Assembly (NCBI GenBank): GCA_012838915.1
Contig: DUOI01000048.1
Location: 1 to 43,967, forward strand
Direction: 5' to 3'
From: Clostridiales bacterium
GTDB lineage: Bacteria > Bacillota > Clostridia > Caldicoprobacterales > DTU083
DNA length: 43,967 nt
Shown: positions 43,954-43,967 of the stretch, piece after piece
How the letters are laid out: each line of letters opens with the position of its first letter
Numbering within the stretch: the first letter of the stretch is position 1
Position numbers and translations under genes: made by a program
The notes under the pieces: generated by a model
What the model was told of the DNA's origin: nothing
The model's input: only the letters and a program-made list of their open reading frames with translations
The model's database searches: none

Positions 43954-43967
43954 ATAGTATAATATGA

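Overview
The window is 44 kb of core chromosome from a low-to-medium GC, spore-forming Gram-positive bacterium, almost certainly a member of the class Clostridia. The evidence is strong GGAGG-type ribosome binding sites, frequent TTG and GTG starts, HPr kinase, WhiA, IreB, a CdaA/CdaR pair, a CwlD-type spore amidase, an FMN riboswitch over a RibU-type ECF component, and a Ku/LigD end-joining operon of the kind common in spore formers. I could not fix the genus. I saw no insertion sequence, prophage, integrase or CRISPR array. Nearly all genes are on the minus strand; only lysA and degV (33.5-35.8 kb) are on the plus strand.

Layout. (1) 1-8.3 kb: a likely single minus-strand operon, pspC - HAD phosphatase - hprK - membrane-anchored solute-binding protein - murB - PHP hydrolase - rapZ - whiA - ireB - aldo/keto reductase-ferredoxin, joining carbon-catabolite signalling to cell-wall synthesis and division control. 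(2) 8.3-13.1 kb: uvrC, then a PBP/FtsW peptidoglycan polymerase pair. (3) 13.5-17 kb: tRNA-Arg(CCG), cdaA-cdaR for cyclic-di-AMP, an unannotated candidate structured RNA upstream of cdaA, and cwlD. (4) 17-25.6 kb: one giant gene for a cyclic beta-1,2-glucan synthase of about 2,870 residues. (5) 25.7-30 kb: a two-CBS-domain protein, a DnaA-box cluster, and the tRNA t6A genes tsaE-tsaB-rimI-(DUF1461 membrane protein)-tsaD. (6) 30.1-33.3 kb: FMN-riboswitch-controlled riboflavin transporter and tex. (7) 33.4-35.9 kb: lysA and degV, each with a clear promoter. (8) 35.9-38.2 kb: a four-LysM protein and thyA-dfrA. (9) 38.2-40.9 kb: the operon ku - ATP-dependent ligase - LigD-type polymerase, with LigD split into two proteins. 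(10) 41-44 kb: cysK, metY and an Rrf2/CymR-type regulator, with a near-identical 26-bp element in front of cysK and of the regulator.

How the genes work together. Several groups are functional units: PBP+FtsW (septal or spore wall), CdaA+CdaR (c-di-AMP synthesis and its control), TsaB/D/E (t6A), ThyA+DfrA (dTMP and folate cycle), Ku+Lig+Pol (end joining in dormant spores) and CysK+MetY+Rrf2 (sulfur assimilation under one regulator).

Most of the window is ordinary core genome. The signals most worth following are outside the genes: a run of four DnaA boxes in 44 bp just downstream of tsaD (gcp); a possible 148-nt RNA whose predicted transcription start coincides with the first base of its closing stem; the paired sulfur-regulon element; and a disrupted start codon in the Rrf2 gene.
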